The notes under the pieces are model-generated. The model saw only the letters and a list, made by a program, of their open reading frames with translations. It searched no databases and was not told where the DNA came from. From contig MU831960.1 of assembly GCA_029204225.1 (NCBI GenBank), positions 30,456 through 94,455 of the forward strand: DNA of 64,000 nt, in the 5' to 3' direction. The stretch comes from Diphasiastrum complanatum. Its lineage: Eukaryota > Streptophyta > Lycopodiopsida > Lycopodiales > Lycopodiaceae. A program made the translations under genes and the position numbers. Of this stretch, positions 11,296-22,600 are shown piece after piece; within the stretch, counting starts at the first letter, position 1; every line of letters begins with the position of its first letter.

Positions 11296-12440
11296 TGTTG
11301 ACTGGTTCTGCTGTCTATCTACTAGTTCTGCTTGTTTGCTTCTTGTTACAGCTTATGCTACCTCCATTCTGGTTGTTAGTTGGGCATGTTCTTGATCATT
11401 TCTATTTGGTTCAATGCCCAGATTAGGCAGCAGATTCCTGGGGTTGTAGTATGGTTCAACCTCTCACGGATACTCAGATTTTGAACACTCTTGAACTCTT
11501 GAAATCACTTGCAATCATTCTACCATGCAAGCACACCAAGAATGCCCAAAAACAGCTCTTCTTGAAACACGGTTGGGCATTACTATGGCACTTTAAAACA
11601 TACTGCTAGAACGGATCATTGCAAAAATGGAAACTAAACTACTTGCAAGATCAGAAAACTAGCCTAGCATGCCACATTCAAAAAAACAAAAAATTAATTT
11701 CTACAAGCATTCAAGAATCAAGAAGCTCCATCTTCTTGGTTCTTGAATTTTCCAAGAAACTCAAGAAACCAAAACGTAAATGAATTTGCAAGATCTATAC
11801 CACATTATTGGCTACAAATTTCTTGGATGCTTGCAACCTACATTAATCCACAAGAAAACATGAAATCTAATCCACAATTAGGAAAGCAAGAAAACTAATC
11901 CACTCTAAATCCACAACCACACACAATATGAATGGAAGGGCATGATCATAGGGGCATCACACAAGAAAACCATCATGATCAAGGAGCTTAGTGTAGCATC
12001 AAACTCATGGGGAATCTTCTTATTAAGCATGGAGTAGATACAATGCAAAAAGCTCCTCTTCACAAAGAGGGAGTCTCTTAAATAAGCAAGAGAGTTCCTT
12101 AGGTGGCATCCTAGTGGAATTTCCACATTTCACAAATTACAAGTGGAATATTGCTCTCCACTAGAGGTCACCATCAAAATGTGGCTCACTCTACTTTTTT
12201 TAAGAGGGGTCTACTTGCATTTATTACATTTGCTTAGAAATACTAGTTCCTACATGGTCATTCCATCTTCCGGGATTCACCATGAGGCTTACACAGTTCT
12301 TACTTGTCATTACTAACTAGTATTCCTTGGCTCTCATACTCGGCTCTCCGTCTTCTCAGAGACCTCCTCGGTCTAGGGTGAGAGGTGCTCTTGAGTTGCT
12401 CTGTCCGAGTATCTTGGGGATTCGTCAGAATCAGCCAACA
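11296..12440 (-). repeat. 5' LTR (minus sense) of the gag-only element, 1145 bp
   Basis: It begins TGTTGACTGG and ends CAGCCAACA, pairs with 4466-5625, and is followed by the target duplication GTGAG at 12441-12445. Confidence 0.9.
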
Positions 12441-12445
12441 GTGAG

Positions 12446-12987
12446 CATTCAACATTCAACATCCATCTATTCGTTGTTCCAGAGGCAATGCTCACAGGCT
12501 TTATGGGATTAGGGTTCAAGCAAAATCGAAGAATGGGAATTTTTGGAAAGCACATGTTTCATTTTTCAATGTGGCTATAGGCAACAAAATCGTTTGATTT
12601 TTGGTTGTAAACCACCTTTTTCCATGCCCACAATAATTCCTATCACGTTAGTTTCAATCGTTACAGCAAGCCTAGCAAGATTTGAACGACGACCCTAATT
12701 CCATGTCTTTTTTGACCGATTTCATAAACTAGCCTAGAGGCATATGATTGAGGTGATATGTTGGCCTACACTATGTTTTCACATGCCTACAAAGACCCCT
12801 ATGAAGTTCATTTCATCTATATTCGTCTGCACCAGAGCTTCCAAACTCTAAATCGAAAATCCCATGTGTTTTTTGCCCTCATTATGACTTGCAAAAAAAA
12901 AGGATATGCAGATGTTTAGGGTTTTTGGCATTGCACTGAACATTTGCTCGTTTGTTTCTTTTGCGGGATTGATCTCTTGTTGATACC
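12446..12987. other. Spacer between LTR element and hAT remnant
   Basis: AT-rich sequence with no supported ORF. It probably contains the left part of the decayed hAT transposon, but I could not recognise a terminal inverted repeat. Confidence 0.4.
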
Positions 12988-13500
12988 ATGACAGTGGCTA
13001 GTTGGGGCATCTGGGCTGAGGTTGATCTCCCAAAGAGGAATGTGACTACATTCAGAGGCTCGAGTACCCACAGATGGAGATGTCTATACTATGGTAGGAT
13101 CTTCACTAGATCACTTACCAAGCTCAAAGCTTACTTGTTATGCATTAGAGGGTCAGATGGATGGAGGATGGGCATATCACCCCAGAATTTCTAATGAGGA
13201 TGTGCAAAGGCTCATGGACATGTACAAACCTGATGGTACCTCAAACCAGCCATTCAGACCTGCATATACTGTTGTTCGAGGGTCAGTATCAGTTGTAAGG
13301 CCTAGACATCAGTTGCACGTGCAAGCACAAGTGTATGAGTAGGCACATCACAAGTAGAGAGTGGTTTGGGGCCAGTACACAGTCCAGGTTTAGCTCCTCC
13401 AGTTCCAGCCACAGTAGCAGGGCCTACTTCAATGGCAAACTCTTCCCATCCCACATCATCGTCAATAGCAGATGCACCATATGCCACAACAGATTTTGCT

Positions 13501-13567
<67 letters not shown>

Positions 13568-14542
13568 GGGCTACTTCCACCGACCCATCCATGTTGTAGC
13601 CCACATGCTACACCCTCTGTGGTGCTCTTCCAGTATGGCCCCAGCCCCGATATACCCGCCTACCTTAGTCCTCTACACAAATCTGTACTCAATGAGGTTG
13701 TAGGCCGTACTGAGTGCCATGGTTGTTTGGCCGATAGGTCTGATGCTCATGAACATTGGGCAACAGCGGTGACTTTTGAGTGGAGCCAGAGACCGCTTGA
13801 TCGAGAGCATTGTCGGCTAAGGGAGGATCAATTGAGACCCATGACGTGGTGGAGCAACCACGGGCGCAACAACGGCGACCTCTGATGATTGGCCGAGAGT
13901 GTCCTCTCATAGGATTGTTCAACATCCGTCTGCAAGCGGAATTGGAACACCTACGCCTTGTACCACACAAAAAAGATAAACATGTTATCGATCGAGCACG
14001 GTTAGTGTTTGTGAACACCAACAAACGGATGTTGAGAGACACACGCGCAGGAGGTGTTGAGTTGATTGCGGTGAGTCATTGTAGACTTTGATATTTGAGC
14101 TTTTCTTGACACATTGAACTGCTTTTGTTGTACTTGAATCGCAAGATACTCACTTCTAGACGCTATTTGTTTCTAATTGCAAGTGAACTCTAACTCTTGC
14201 TTGGTGGACTCGTCAGCTACTACTCCTCACACACCACTTATGCAGGAGGAACTAGATGATGAGATATATAGAGAGATGTATAGGCAGGTTGAGGAAAAGG
14301 CACACGCTTTAAGGCGGAAGAGGAGAGTAGCTAGGGGGCGCAAGAGGGCTGAGGGGGATGATGAGGGCTCAGAGAGGAGAGAGGAGCTTGGGGATGATTA
14401 TCTAGAGGAGGAGGAGTGGGATACAGAGGGAGAGGAGGAGGAGGTGAGGGGGGCAAAGGCACAAGGGGATGACTTGGTTGATCTCTTGGTGGACCCAGAC
14501 GTAGAGACACGAGGAGCCAGCCATCCCTTTGACTACGACTAG
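12988..14542 (+). pseudogene. Decayed hAT-family transposase (BED finger and hATC remnants)
   Basis: At 12988-13190 the translation WRCLYYGRIFTRSLTKLKAY matches the BED-finger pattern of plant hAT transposases (CxYCG..F..G.TRLKAHL). However, the second Cys and the His are replaced by Tyr. At 13880-14090 the translation HKKDKHVIDRARLVFVNTNK resembles the hATC dimerisation region (KKRNRL...LVFVHTNLRL). An acidic, Arg-rich C-terminal segment follows (14177-14542). The catalytic middle is missing or unrecognisable, a (GA)n microsatellite interrupts the region at 13501, and several frames are needed. hAT transposases cut and paste DNA elements; this one is dead. The assignment is by motif resemblance only. 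Confidence 0.55.
13501..13562. repeat. (GA)n microsatellite
   Basis: About 31 dinucleotide units with one interruption (AAAG near 13523). It lies within the hAT remnant and creates misleading Arg-Glu repeat frames. Confidence 0.95.
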
Positions 14543-16365
14543 GTAGGGGGCGAGCCAAGGATTCCATGAGGGGAGGTTTGAGTATGATGGAGAAAGTGAG
14601 TACTGCCAGTACATTTCTTACTAATTTTAACCTTGATAGATAGTAGATAGCTAGTAAAATAGTTTAGGGTTTTTCGGCAAGGCTTAGTAGGGTTTGGCAT
14701 GGTTGAATGTGCATGTCATTGTGTTTCGGTAAGGTTCAATGCCAACAACATTTTTGGAAATTTTGTCACCCAAGTTTATGCAATTAAACTTGGTCTATAA
14801 GGGCTTCACAAAAAAAGGTACCTAATGAGCAGTTAGGTATACCTAAGGAACTTATGAGCTCAATAGGAACAGGAACAAAAACAAGAATACGAACAAGAAT
14901 AGAAACCCCTTTTTTATGCACGACCTGGGGAACTTGGGAACATGAAGAAAAACCCTTTTTTTATGCACAAAACCCTTCTTTAGGAACCTCAAAGAAACCA
15001 TTTTTGTATATTTTCATGAACGGGTTTTCACCCTTTGTAAAGTCGAGCTATTTAAGGATTTTAGAGAAATTTACAATTTTTTACATTTTTACCTATTTAC
15101 CCTGGCTGCCTAGCTTTCCCCTGAGCTTTTATTTATTCTAAAGGGCTTTTACATGTAGACTCCAGCTAATCTTCTGACTGCTTGTGAGTGTAGCACTGTT
15201 TTATATCATACGTAAAAAAAAACCCAACATTTTTTCAAAAGCTCCAAACTTCATTCCAGCTCCTGAAGTTTGTTCTAAAATGCTCTAGACCTGGAATGCC
15301 ATTCTAAAGCAACTTAGATCAGATGTGAAATGGAGATAATTGCCATTTGATATTCTTATTATACATTTTTTGTGCGTGCGGCAAATTTCAAGGGCAGTAT
15401 CATTCTTGATTTGTCAGTTTCGCAAATGTCATGTATGTTCTCAAACCTTTTTGATACAGAGTGCAGGGATCACTGCTTGCTTTGATCAAGTTCCAGCTGT
15501 CTAAATTAACTCCCCACTCAACAAATAAACGACACAGCAAAGAGAGAGAGGTGAAGCTGCATATGTGATGTTTTTGGATGTCAAAAACATCTAAGGATGT
15601 TTATGGACAACACCTAATTAGTGAAGCAATGCCAAGAAATTTGTCGAAGAAAGCCTTCAAAAACAGCCCCACAGTACATTAGCAGTAGAAAGGCACACGA
15701 GAACATTTGGCGGCTACCTATGTCATTCATCTGACTGAAACTCATCTAACTAGAGAATAGTACTGGATAAATTGTAAAAATAGCTGCAAATTGTGTAACA
15801 TTCCAGTAGTGTGCAAACCTGTTATGTTCTCAACCATTTTTTATTCTAATGAAAACAAAACAAAAAATTGAACCTATCCTGAAGTGCCAAAGGGCACACT
15901 CAACAACCTTCAAGCACAAAAAACCATGACAATTGAATCTAGATGTTAAATGTTCATAACATGCTATTTACTTACAAGAATCTCTGGTATATGATTTGCC
16001 ATTGTCTTCTATAGACCCATATACTGAACAACTAATCTTATATGGTCCAAGGAGTAGAGGAATTAGTTACAAGAATCTCTAGTACACACTTTGAGCCATT
16101 TTCTTCTATAAACCCATATACTGAACAACTAATCTTATATGGTCCAAGAAGTAAAGAGATTAATATCTCCACAGCATGTAGACAGATTCATGCCCCTAGG
16201 AAGAGCAATCTTTGAGTAAATAGCAGGAGCAATAGACACCTAAACATGTATGGTACACAGCTTCTTGCATAAGCATATTAAATTGACAGAAACTAAACTC
16301 GTATGCAGGTATCCTTTCCAAAGAGACTCAACGTGGATACCAAGGCTGAGCAGTAATTTGACAAG
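14543..16365. other. 3' flank of SMU2, no gene seen
   Basis: AT-rich with short unsupported frames only. On the minus strand, which is downstream of the SMU2 stop, AATAAA-type signals occur near 15840 and 15130. Either could serve the SMU2 transcript; the 3' UTR end cannot be fixed from sequence. A 95-bp tandem duplication lies at 15972-16161. Confidence 0.5.
15972..16161. repeat. 95-bp tandem duplication in the SMU2 3' flank
   Basis: TTACAAGAATCTCT at 15972 recurs at 16067. The following sequence (CCCATATACTGAACAACTAA, then TCTTATATGGTCCAAG) is repeated with few changes, giving two copies with period 95. Confidence 0.85.
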
Positions 16366-16653
16366 TCACAAACGAAGACGTTTCCCAGGATGTGGAGTAT
16401 CTTCTTCATAATCACCTACATCATCATAGGCTGTTCCACCCCCTTTTTCCTTTTTCTTCCTATCAAGAATTTGATTGATCTTGTGAAGCTCATTAGTCAA
16501 CTTTTGGTCCTTGTTTTGTTTCCGTGTTTTCCGCCCATCTTGCATTTTGACTCCAAACTGAAACGCAGCTTTAGGCATAGCTTCTTTCTGCTCATTGTAT
16601 TTAGCCCAATCCTCCTCAGTTTCAAAATCCCAACGATGCAGTCTACCCTTTGC
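16366..16653 (-). CDS. SMU2: SMU2 exon 13 (terminal, 288 nt with stop)
   Basis: Acceptor ..TTGCTTCAG. Encodes [40 protein letters not shown], a basic region ([16 protein letters not shown]) and ends PGKRLRL before TGA. This is the RED_C domain. Confidence 0.95.
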   Translation of the reverse strand, partial: AKGRLHRWDFETEEDWAKYNEQKEAMPKAAFQFGVKMQDGRKTRKQNKDQKLTNELHKINQILDRKKKEKGGGTAYDDVGDYEEDTPHPGKRLRL

Positions 16654-19600
16654 CTGAAGCAAATGGAGAAAGCCGAATAGCATCAACTTTTCATGACTAG
16701 ATATTTGTAAAATGTAGGATTAGATACAGAAGAGCCTAGAAAATCACCAAAGGGGCGTGCATGCAGATACAGCTATCAAGGAACCCAGGCAGTGTAAAAA
16801 CTGAATTTGCAACATTGCTCTGAAACTAACATAATGAAACCAGCCCAACAGAAATTTCCCAAAGATTACACAAGCTGACATGAAATGGAGAAACATGTGA
16901 GTTCGGAAACTTACCCTTCCACCCATGTCCATTTTAGTCAAATCTTCTTCTTCATCACTTTCTACTATCTCCCTATTATACTCTTGATAACCAGGGTAAC
17001 ATTCAGAGTAGCTTTCCGATATAAAATTTGGATCTTTCTCCCGAGCATCCAGCTCTCTGCGTTGCTGAAGCCGCTGATCATCACGTTTGAAAACGGAACC
17101 TAGACCACGGTCTTTTTCCTCCTGTGTCATAAATCGAGGATCCCTGGAAGCTAACATAGGAGCTCCTAGACTATAGTCAGCAATCTGGGCTTGCAAATAC
17201 TGATCAGCATATCCATACTGTTCAGGTGGCCAAGGCCCTGCATACGACTCTCCTGCAGGAAGTGGATATTCCTGCCATTCTGCTTGATATGCTGTGGGCA
17301 TTGTAGGACCTTGAACTACATCATATCCATGCTGTATATCAACCAAAACACAACAGTATATGAGCATTACCCCAATAAATTGGAACTATATGGCATTTAG
17401 TCTCTCAAAAACATTAAATAACAAAAAGTAACATGAGAATTCAAATCTTAAGCCTTGAAACCTAAATCTACACACTTCAAAAAATACAAATGCATTCTTG
17501 TCATGATATACAGGCAAACATCAAAAACACCTGGATGATAATAAAGAATAATCATGATGAAAGCATGTAACTGTTTTTCTTAGTGGAATTATTATCTTAA
17601 TAGGCTTGACAATGCTGATACCTTAGAATCATTTTACTCCATAACCTTAAGGTAGTGTTAGACATAGGTTGTCTGGCATAATACCAAAACAGAAGGATCA
17701 AAGACAGGCTATTTTTCATATAGGAGCCCAACAAAGTGTTAGAACAGCTTCATCATGCATAGCCTAGGTCCTCTCCCTCACACAAAACTACTAAACAGAA
17801 CTGAAGATTTGTTTAAACCTGAAAAAAATCAAAAATCAAAATTTAGGTTTATGTTAAAAAAAACCATTTCATTTAATCAATATCCATTTCATACGGTCTA
17901 TTTGAAGCAGACCCGTTCGAAACAGAGTTTCATTTAATGAAATGCGTTTCAGTGAAACTATGTAGCGACTAGCATCTCTTCCTTCTCCTGCTTTTTGCTT
18001 TTGGAACTAGCATTCGAATCTAGAGCTACAGATCATGTTTGGAATGTTGATTTTTCGACTCGTGATTTTTGAGCCCAACGGAACTTCAAGCTAGATTCCA
18101 TTTTTTCAGCACCTTCGGAGTATCAAAGGAAATGGGACAGGAAGGATGCTCAAGCCCATTCCGTGATTGCAATATTAGTGAAGAGGCTGCATCCTGGAAG
18201 AATGTGGATTTTATTTTCTCAAGTGCTTTGTTCACTCTCTTTCTAATTGAAAATGTAAGATGAGCTCTCGAGGTGGTGAACTAAGGATAGAAACATAGAT
18301 TTCTTCTGTTATTTAAGAAAAGCAATGACCCAATGGTGAGACCGTTGGAGGGGTTTAAATTATTCCACAGCAGTGGAGTTATGCTCTGCAGTACTACAGC
18401 ACTACCATGGATTGCATGTTGCCTGATAATCTGTCTAGATAGCACAAGTGATATCATATATGGATCTAGCTATACATATGTATGTCTCTGTAATGATGAT
18501 TCTTAAGGTCAATGCAGGTATCTACAGATGGACGTATCTACATAATTTTCTTAGGTTGGATTGTCACAGGGTACCAAAGCTGTTGGAGGATTATGATTCT
18601 TTGCATGCCAGTATCTCTATGGCTTCACTCATTCAGCTACCAGTTATGATATGTTGGAAGTTGGAACCACTGAGCATGTCTGATAAAGCGCCAGAGTTAT
18701 CTTATTTAGTCAAAGTAAAGAAGTTGCTGATGTCAAAATATAACCAGAGCCCACGGTTAGCAAGGAGGAAGTAATGGCTAAAGCATTCATTACCTCAAAA
18801 TATCACATGAATATAAGTTTTGAGAAGCTTACGAATCAAATGCAGTGCATTAATAAGTGGAAAGCAGATTGTAATGCTGCTTTTGCATAGATAGAAAAGC
18901 ATATTGAATCTAAATGATAAATTGATAATGTTAGTAGATTGCTGCATATTAAGCGACATACGGTAGAAATCATTGAGCTATTGCAAAAAATACATCAGTC
19001 TCTTAATACTAGTCGATAATGCATGCATGCAAAAGGGAATCAAGACTACGAAATATACTCACAAAAGGGCGAGATTAAGGCAGTGGCAACCAGAAAAGGA
19101 AGTATATACCTAACAAGGGCAAGTTCGGTTAAAATAGCACGGCAAAAGAAGACTTACCTATAAAAAAGCTTAACTTTTACAGAGAGTAACTCTTGTGCTG
19201 GAAGATGCAATAGAAGAAAAAAGAGCACTGGTGGTCAATGCGGCAAAACGAGTTCACCTGGTTACTAAAGAAAACAAACGGAAGGTCTTCTTACATTTAC
19301 GTTATTGTAACCGAGTTTTTGAGAGTATCAATGTTAAACAGTTCTATACCGAGATTTTGATGAATATTTTTGGTACTATTGATGAATTTTTTGAAACTAT
19401 TGTGTTTAGTTGGACATATTGCTCTCATATCAATAGTGATTGGTATAAACCGTATGACGTTTTTTGAGACTTCAATACTCAAAATATTACTCATAATTGT
19501 GCTACCAGTACACGCTTTAAAAATTTTGTTTCAGAGGTGTTTGGAGTCTGGACACGTGGTTTCCATGGATTGTAGAATTATTAATTAAGGACAGATCTTA

Positions 19601-22600
19601 GTAAAGGACTGAATCATATTGATACAAGAAAATCTAATATCAATGAAGTTTCCTCAGAATTAGCTAATGAATCGTTCAAATTAGACAAGATACTACCAAT
19701 CTATCAAAATATAAATGAAGATATTATTTTCAAAAAACATGCTTGTCTATGTAGAAATATAACGACTAACTATTTAAGGAATATTAAATGGTTACATGGC
19801 AAACGTCTATCTTACTCACAGACAAAGGATATTACTGACAAAAGAGAATAGGTTACTTCACATCTTTATGTTAATGGAGTTGACAAAGCACAACATAACC
19901 TTGTTTTATTTGTATACACCTTGTTAGGAAATCAGCGCTTGACAGACTTTCAAGCCCTGAATTTGCTCCTTTCCCTGATGTGTACGAAAATACGGTGGAA
20001 AAATCAATAGATGCACTTAATAGAACTTATTTTAGAATGTTACCTACAAATCTTCTTGGGCATGATACTTTGCCTTTTCTTCTATGCACATTCAAAGCCC
20101 CATAAGAACACCTTCAGATGGATTACTAATGCACATGATTGCTATTTTTCTAAGGTGGCCACTTTTCTTACAGGAGCTCTTGGTATGCTGACTCCTCTCC
20201 TCATGGAGGGAACAGGCCTCAAGACAACTTCATACCAAAGTATCCTAAATGTGGATACTAACCTTTTTTGGCAGTGCGAATACTCCGCTGAATTCTATCT
20301 CAATATACGGATAAGATTACCTCTATGTGGTCAACTGATATTGCTAAATGCTAAGAAAACATTCCACTTAATGGTCCTAATGGACTGAAAACGATTATGC
20401 ATAAACTTATATTTTACGCGTTTAAACATTTGAGAAAAGATTCTCTTAAAAGGAAACTGAGAGCAGATGAGTTCATATGGTCATGGGAACAAAAAAAGAC
20501 CGAAGAATGGACTAATATTGACAAAGACCAATTATGTGTATGGGAATGATTTTTTGATAGAATAATTGTGTCATCAGATGTGAATACTTCAAACAATCGG
20601 GAACAACAAAGAAAAACCAGCTCACTAACCTGTTGCTGCCAGTCCTGACCAACTTGGGGAGGGAGCACAGGACCATAACCAGGTTCATTGAAATACAAGT
20701 GCCTTACACCATCTCTTGGCGACTCTTCCATATCCTCAGAACCAGGACTGCGATTTTGAGTATTTGTATTGACCACGTAATCCACACCAACATCCTCAAA
20801 AATATCATCTTTTTCATTCCGAGCCCTAACAAAAGGGGGTAGAGACACACGCTGATCATCTTCACTATGAGCTTTCCACAAAGGGGGCGGGGGAGGGAGC
20901 ATCACATCATAGTCATGCTGTTGACCAGCTGTTACACTCCCTACTCCTTGATTAATAGGCAGTTTATCCAGGTCTTCAACTGCTCCATCTTCAATTGCAA
21001 GAGTGGACAGACCCTTTTCTACAAACAAAAGTCATAGTTAGCCACCTCTTCCAATCGATTCAATCCTCTGCCCTCGTGGAGTAATGAAAAGTGAATTTCA
21101 GCATGGTCAAAGGAGGTACAGAACTTACCTCTTCCCTCAGCCTTATCCTTCTTCTTTTTCTTTAGTAACTGTAATATCAAAGACAACTCTCATCAATTCA
21201 TGGAACACAGATTGCTTTTCCATGAGATTCCAGTATATCTTTGCAAATGGAATTTACTAATAAAAGGTGATGGATTTGATAAGTAAAAATCATGAACTTA
21301 TAGATCAGATCAATAAGAGAGTAAGATTCCAACTACTCAACCTTGCCAGAAGAGCCCAAACGAAGATAAGCCATGATCTTTGCAATGCGCTCTAAAACAG
21401 AGGCATCTACCCCAACAGTAACAGTTTCCTGACATGATAGCATAAAAAAAAAAATTAAGGGGACACGGTCTTCTGATTCAAAAATAAATCTGTGATGCAC
21501 TAATTCTTTATGCCAAATCATAAAGTGGCTTCCATCTTCACATATGAACTACATCATAGTTTGAGGAGCAAAAATTTTTATGTAAATATGATGAGGTTAT
21601 TCACACATACAAAACTTCCACACAGAGTTCTGAATCTGGTACCAAGCAATAACTAGTTAAGCAAGCAAGTTGTACCTGAGGTGGCGGGCAATCTGCCTTA
21701 CTGCGATGCACAGTTGTTGGAATGTCATGTGAAAACTCTTCATCCTGCAGGAGACAATTGAAGATTTTTGGTAACTTGAATTCAGTACTACGAATTATCT
21801 CATTCAAGATACCTGGTACTTTGCGTGTACAGATCTTCACATTTAAAAAATGTGCAAGTGTTTAAACAAATGGGTCATATTTATGGAAAAAGCTTTACAA
21901 AACTGAAGCCAGGAAAATTGCAGACTTTTAACATTGAACTGTTCAAGCACATCCAGAGATTAAAGTTGTACCATGTCAAACACAAATGCTGTCCTGCCAG
22001 GAAGAAACATCTCGTTCACTTTGTTTACAGTTTGGGGCTTGACTATCCACTGATAGACTAGCTGTACAAAACCAATCAAAAGAACAGCCTAGATCAGTCT
22101 TGAAAGTTCGGACATCATATACATTTTGCTTCCCGAGAATGTAGGTGCAAAGATCTGAGTGTTTTCAACATGCCAAACTTCACCAACTGATACAGACTCC
22201 CTCTGCATTTATTTGTAGGCATTTTTCACATACACAACAAAATATTGACTTTATGTTTGAATTAGAGTATAAAAAAGGTCAAGATCATAATCTGACAACC
22301 ATTTTTTAAAGGTGAAATGCCAGGAACAAATTTCTAAGGGTCCACAATAATGAGGGAATAACTTGTGATATTTGCCCATTTTAAGGGTTTTAGAATCCCC
22401 AGGTACTTGGAGATACATCACTCCTACCTAAAATTCTCTAGGCATGCAATTATGATCAGCATTCGATCCATCACTTGCCTTACATTAACTTTCGTTAACT
22501 CAAGCATTTCATTCATTTGAGTTAGAAAATTAGCCGCACTAGGCACTTTCTGAGGAATTCCTACTGTAACAGGGCTAGCTGGCCTAAAACCATACTTAAG

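Larger units (their letters stand above)
4466..12440 (-). mobile_element. Complete gag-only (non-autonomous) LTR retrotransposon, gypsy-like
   Basis: Two direct repeats of about 1.15 kb, both beginning TGTTGACTGG and ending CAGCCAACA, bound a 5.7-kb interior. The element is flanked by the 5-bp duplication GTGAG (4461-4465 and 12441-12445), so both ends are certain. Orientation is minus: a primer-binding site lies inside the 11296-12440 LTR, followed by a tandem-repeat leader, then a gag gene with three zinc fingers. Downstream of gag, where pol should be, 2.3 kb contains no protease, RT, RNase H or integrase motif. The element therefore probably depends on an autonomous relative, like plant gag-only LTR elements. 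The LTRs differ by small indels and scattered substitutions, so insertion is not very recent. Confidence 0.88.

Noticed and set aside
13472-13885. Arg-Glu repeat frames around a GA microsatellite
   Set aside because: They are translations of (GA)n; the flanks belong to the hAT remnant.
16390-17400. Plus-strand frames opposite SMU2 exons 12 and 13
   Set aside because: They are antisense shadows of a clearly conserved minus-strand coding sequence.
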